Positions 62,155 through 64,000 of a stretch of DNA of 64,000 nucleotides are shown here, one piece after another. Position numbers and translations under genes: made by a program. Source of the stretch: Epinephelus fuscoguttatus. Lineage: Eukaryota; Chordata; Actinopteri; Perciformes; Serranidae. Where the stretch lies: the NCBI RefSeq assembly GCF_011397635.1, contig NC_064761.1, positions 26,887,643 to 26,951,642 of the forward strand, read 5' to 3'. Under the pieces are notes generated by a model that had not been told where the DNA came from, searched no databases, and was given only the letters and a program-made list of their open reading frames with translations. Positions within the stretch are counted from its first letter, which is position 1, and the number at the start of each line of letters is the position of its first letter.

Positions 62155-62390
62155 AACAACAACCAAGTCCCTAATGACTAATTGATTAATTGTGCAGTCT
62201 ATTATTTCGCTCCTGCACCCCAGTAGATCTGAAAGGGCCACGGCTGGAGTTAACAGTCTTATTGGAGAGACGCGTTCCTTGCAAAGGACAATAAGGGAAA
62301 ATAGCGGAATTAATTGGGTTTGATTAAGAGAGCTTTTCAATGGGACACAGCTTTTTCGCATGACATAATTAGAGGTCAGTTAAGGGGTGG
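62155..62390. promoter_or_regulatory. Candidate homeodomain-dense enhancer downstream of rx
   Basis: A dense cluster of homeodomain words in otherwise unique sequence: CTAATGACTAATTGATTAATTG (62171-62192), GGAATTAATTGGG and TGATTAAG (62307-62328), CATAATTAG (62364-62372). It also has GACAATAAGG (SOX-type, 62288-62297). A 98-codon minus-strand frame runs through it but has no domain and no splice context. About 7.7 kb past the rx stop. Confidence 0.4.
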
Positions 62391-63189
62391 ACGGGGGATT
62401 TGCTTGTTGGCGCCAGTGTTGTGTGGGTGTGTCTGTGAGAGAGACAGATAGGCAGACAGGGAGAGAGAAGGAGGGGGTGCTTCCTTCACACTTGTAGAAC
62501 TATGTTGTGTGTCTGATGTGGTTACATTTCTATAGGCTCACTCACCAGAAAACACACAGTGAAGTTCACAGGGGGCCCTCTGTGTGTGATTATTATCACT
62601 ACACTTGTCAGCATTAAAGACACGGTGCTCAGTCTTTTGTTGCAGCTACATGCTCATTAGCAGCGCACGCAGAGATAATGTTATTGTATAGAATAAGGGC
62701 GGTGACAGAAGAGGACAGTCAGTGTTTTTGGATGAGAACTAAACATGTAAACAAACTCTTATCATTCATCACACACAAACACACACACTATGAATTCATA
62801 ATCCTGTTACAGTATAATCTGAAATAGGAGGAAGGGCACACAAGCCATGAGATCTAAAAATACATCTGACCTGTCGTGAACCAAAACCAGGCTTCACGCC
62901 TGATTAGATTAGCAAATATTTCATCACAAGTCTGCATCTGCAGTTTTTTTTCTCAGAACAGTCGTGTTTTCACTGTTCTCTGCTTTACTGGTATTCTGAA
63001 CGAATATCAAGCCCAAAACTGTTCAGTGGAGTGAATATTTAATCCCACAGATGAGAGGCATCCACCCTACTGACGTGTCCTTAAGCAAGGCATTACATTA
63101 TGATAAACTACACTACACTAAACATGTTCAGTACTTGACCGGATGGTCTAATGAAGTGGAAGGAGAATCTCTCCTTTGGGTGTCATATC

Positions 63190-63690
63190 ATATTAGCAGT
63201 GATGGAAGAAGTACTCATGGCCTTTACTTCAGGAAAAGTAAAAATACCAGGGTTTAAAAATACTCTATTACAAGTAAAAAGTCTGAATTCAGAATGAAAC
63301 TTAAGTAAAAGTAGAGAAGTAGTATCAGTAATAATGTACTTAGAATATCCAAAGTGAAAGTATAATGCAAAATAGATCCTTTCATAGTGTTATATTATCA
63401 TAGAACATTATATTATTCTGTTTTTATCACTGAAAAATGATGCAAGAGCATTTCGAAGTTATAGTTTGTCAATGTGGAGCCAGTATTCTGCTGGGTCATA
63501 CAGTAGTGACATCATATCATGTAAGCGTATCATGTTTTCTTATTGTAAAAAGTAACTACTAGGAGTAAAAAGTATATTACCCTCTGACATGAAGTTGAAG
63601 TAAAATACTTAAGTAAAGTTCAAGTAGGCCTATGTCAAAATTGTACTTAGGCACAGTACTCAAATTAGTCACTACTTTTGTTACTACACT
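63190..63690. repeat. Dispersed 'GATGGAAGAAGTACTCA' repeat, truncated
   Basis: The text AGTGATGGAAGAAGTACTC, ATTACAAGTAAAAAGTCTGAATTC, AAGTAAAATACTTAAGTAAAG and TTGTACTTAGGCACAGTACTC is the same general family as 45604-46285. Confidence 0.6.
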
Positions 63691-64000
63691 TGTATTCCCC
63701 TGAATGGGATCAATAAACTTTATCTCATCTCATCATGTTTATCTATTCTTACATCAATATTGTTATTAAAGTCCTGAATTCACACAGCAATCCACCTTTT
63801 CAAGGCCCAGGTTTTGACTGTACCATAAGATAAATGTATTTTTGTCAGACTGCAGGTGAGGATGTGAGTGCAATACAAGACCAGCAATTGTTAAAATAAA
63901 TTCATTTTGAAAAAATTATGCAACCCTAAGCTGGTTTCGGACCAGTGGTGTAACGTAGTAGCAACGGGCCCTAGTGCATGCCATCGTGCACATATTGTCT

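Noticed and set aside
62065..62361. 98-codon minus-strand open frame
   Set aside because: No recognisable domain, no splice partners, and the DNA is better explained as a homeodomain-site cluster.

Overview
The window is nuclear DNA of a teleost fish. It has small exons with GT-AG introns, (CA)n/(TG)n microsatellites, a tRNA-derived fish SINE, LINE tails and many short inverted-repeat DNA transposons. The protein matches are vertebrate genes. No bacterial operon, CRISPR array, rRNA or functional tRNA gene was seen.

Three protein-coding genes lie in tandem on the + strand, in the order zfr2, matk, rx. (1) About 286-9259 holds the last seven coding exons of a zinc-finger RNA-binding protein, mostly its DZF domain; the 5' part of the gene is outside the window. 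(2) 12715-29781 holds a complete 12-coding-exon CSK-family tyrosine kinase, matk/CHK, predicted at 458 residues. (3) 46692-54467 holds a complete three-coding-exon retinal homeobox gene (Rx/Rax), predicted at 349 residues, with octapeptide, paired-type homeodomain and OAR tail. A probable non-coding first exon ends at 44874. The same order and relative orientation (ZFR2-MATK-RAX2) is known on human 19p13.3, which supports calling these zfr2, matk and the rax2-side retinal homeobox gene (rx1/rx2 type in fish). The genes share no pathway: zfr2 acts on RNA, matk restrains Src-family kinases, rx specifies eye field and retina. The link is ancient synteny.

Introns and intergenic DNA are rich in mobile elements. 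Five insertions begin with TTAAAGGG or close to it (4045, 20405, 22368, 34256, 42980). Others are a PIF/Harbinger-type MITE with TTA duplications nested in a larger inverted-repeat element (9.66-11.06 kb), a hAT-like element (30885-31423), a Tc1/mariner-like element with transposase remnant (39512-40504), an RTE-like LINE tail (25.8-26.3 kb), L2-like LINE tails, SINEs and a T/G-rich minisatellite in rx intron 1.

The most unusual object is the 1.39 kb near-palindrome at 22368-23758 in matk intron 8. Its two ~550 bp arms each carry, pointing outward, a copy of a small gene with a cysteine cluster like the P2X7 cytoplasmic 'ballast' domain. The central spacer holds two TCTCGCGAGA-type promoter motifs. 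The other regions worth attention are candidate rx regulatory sequences: upstream at 44.53-44.70 kb, and downstream, where 62.15-62.39 kb is the best candidate.
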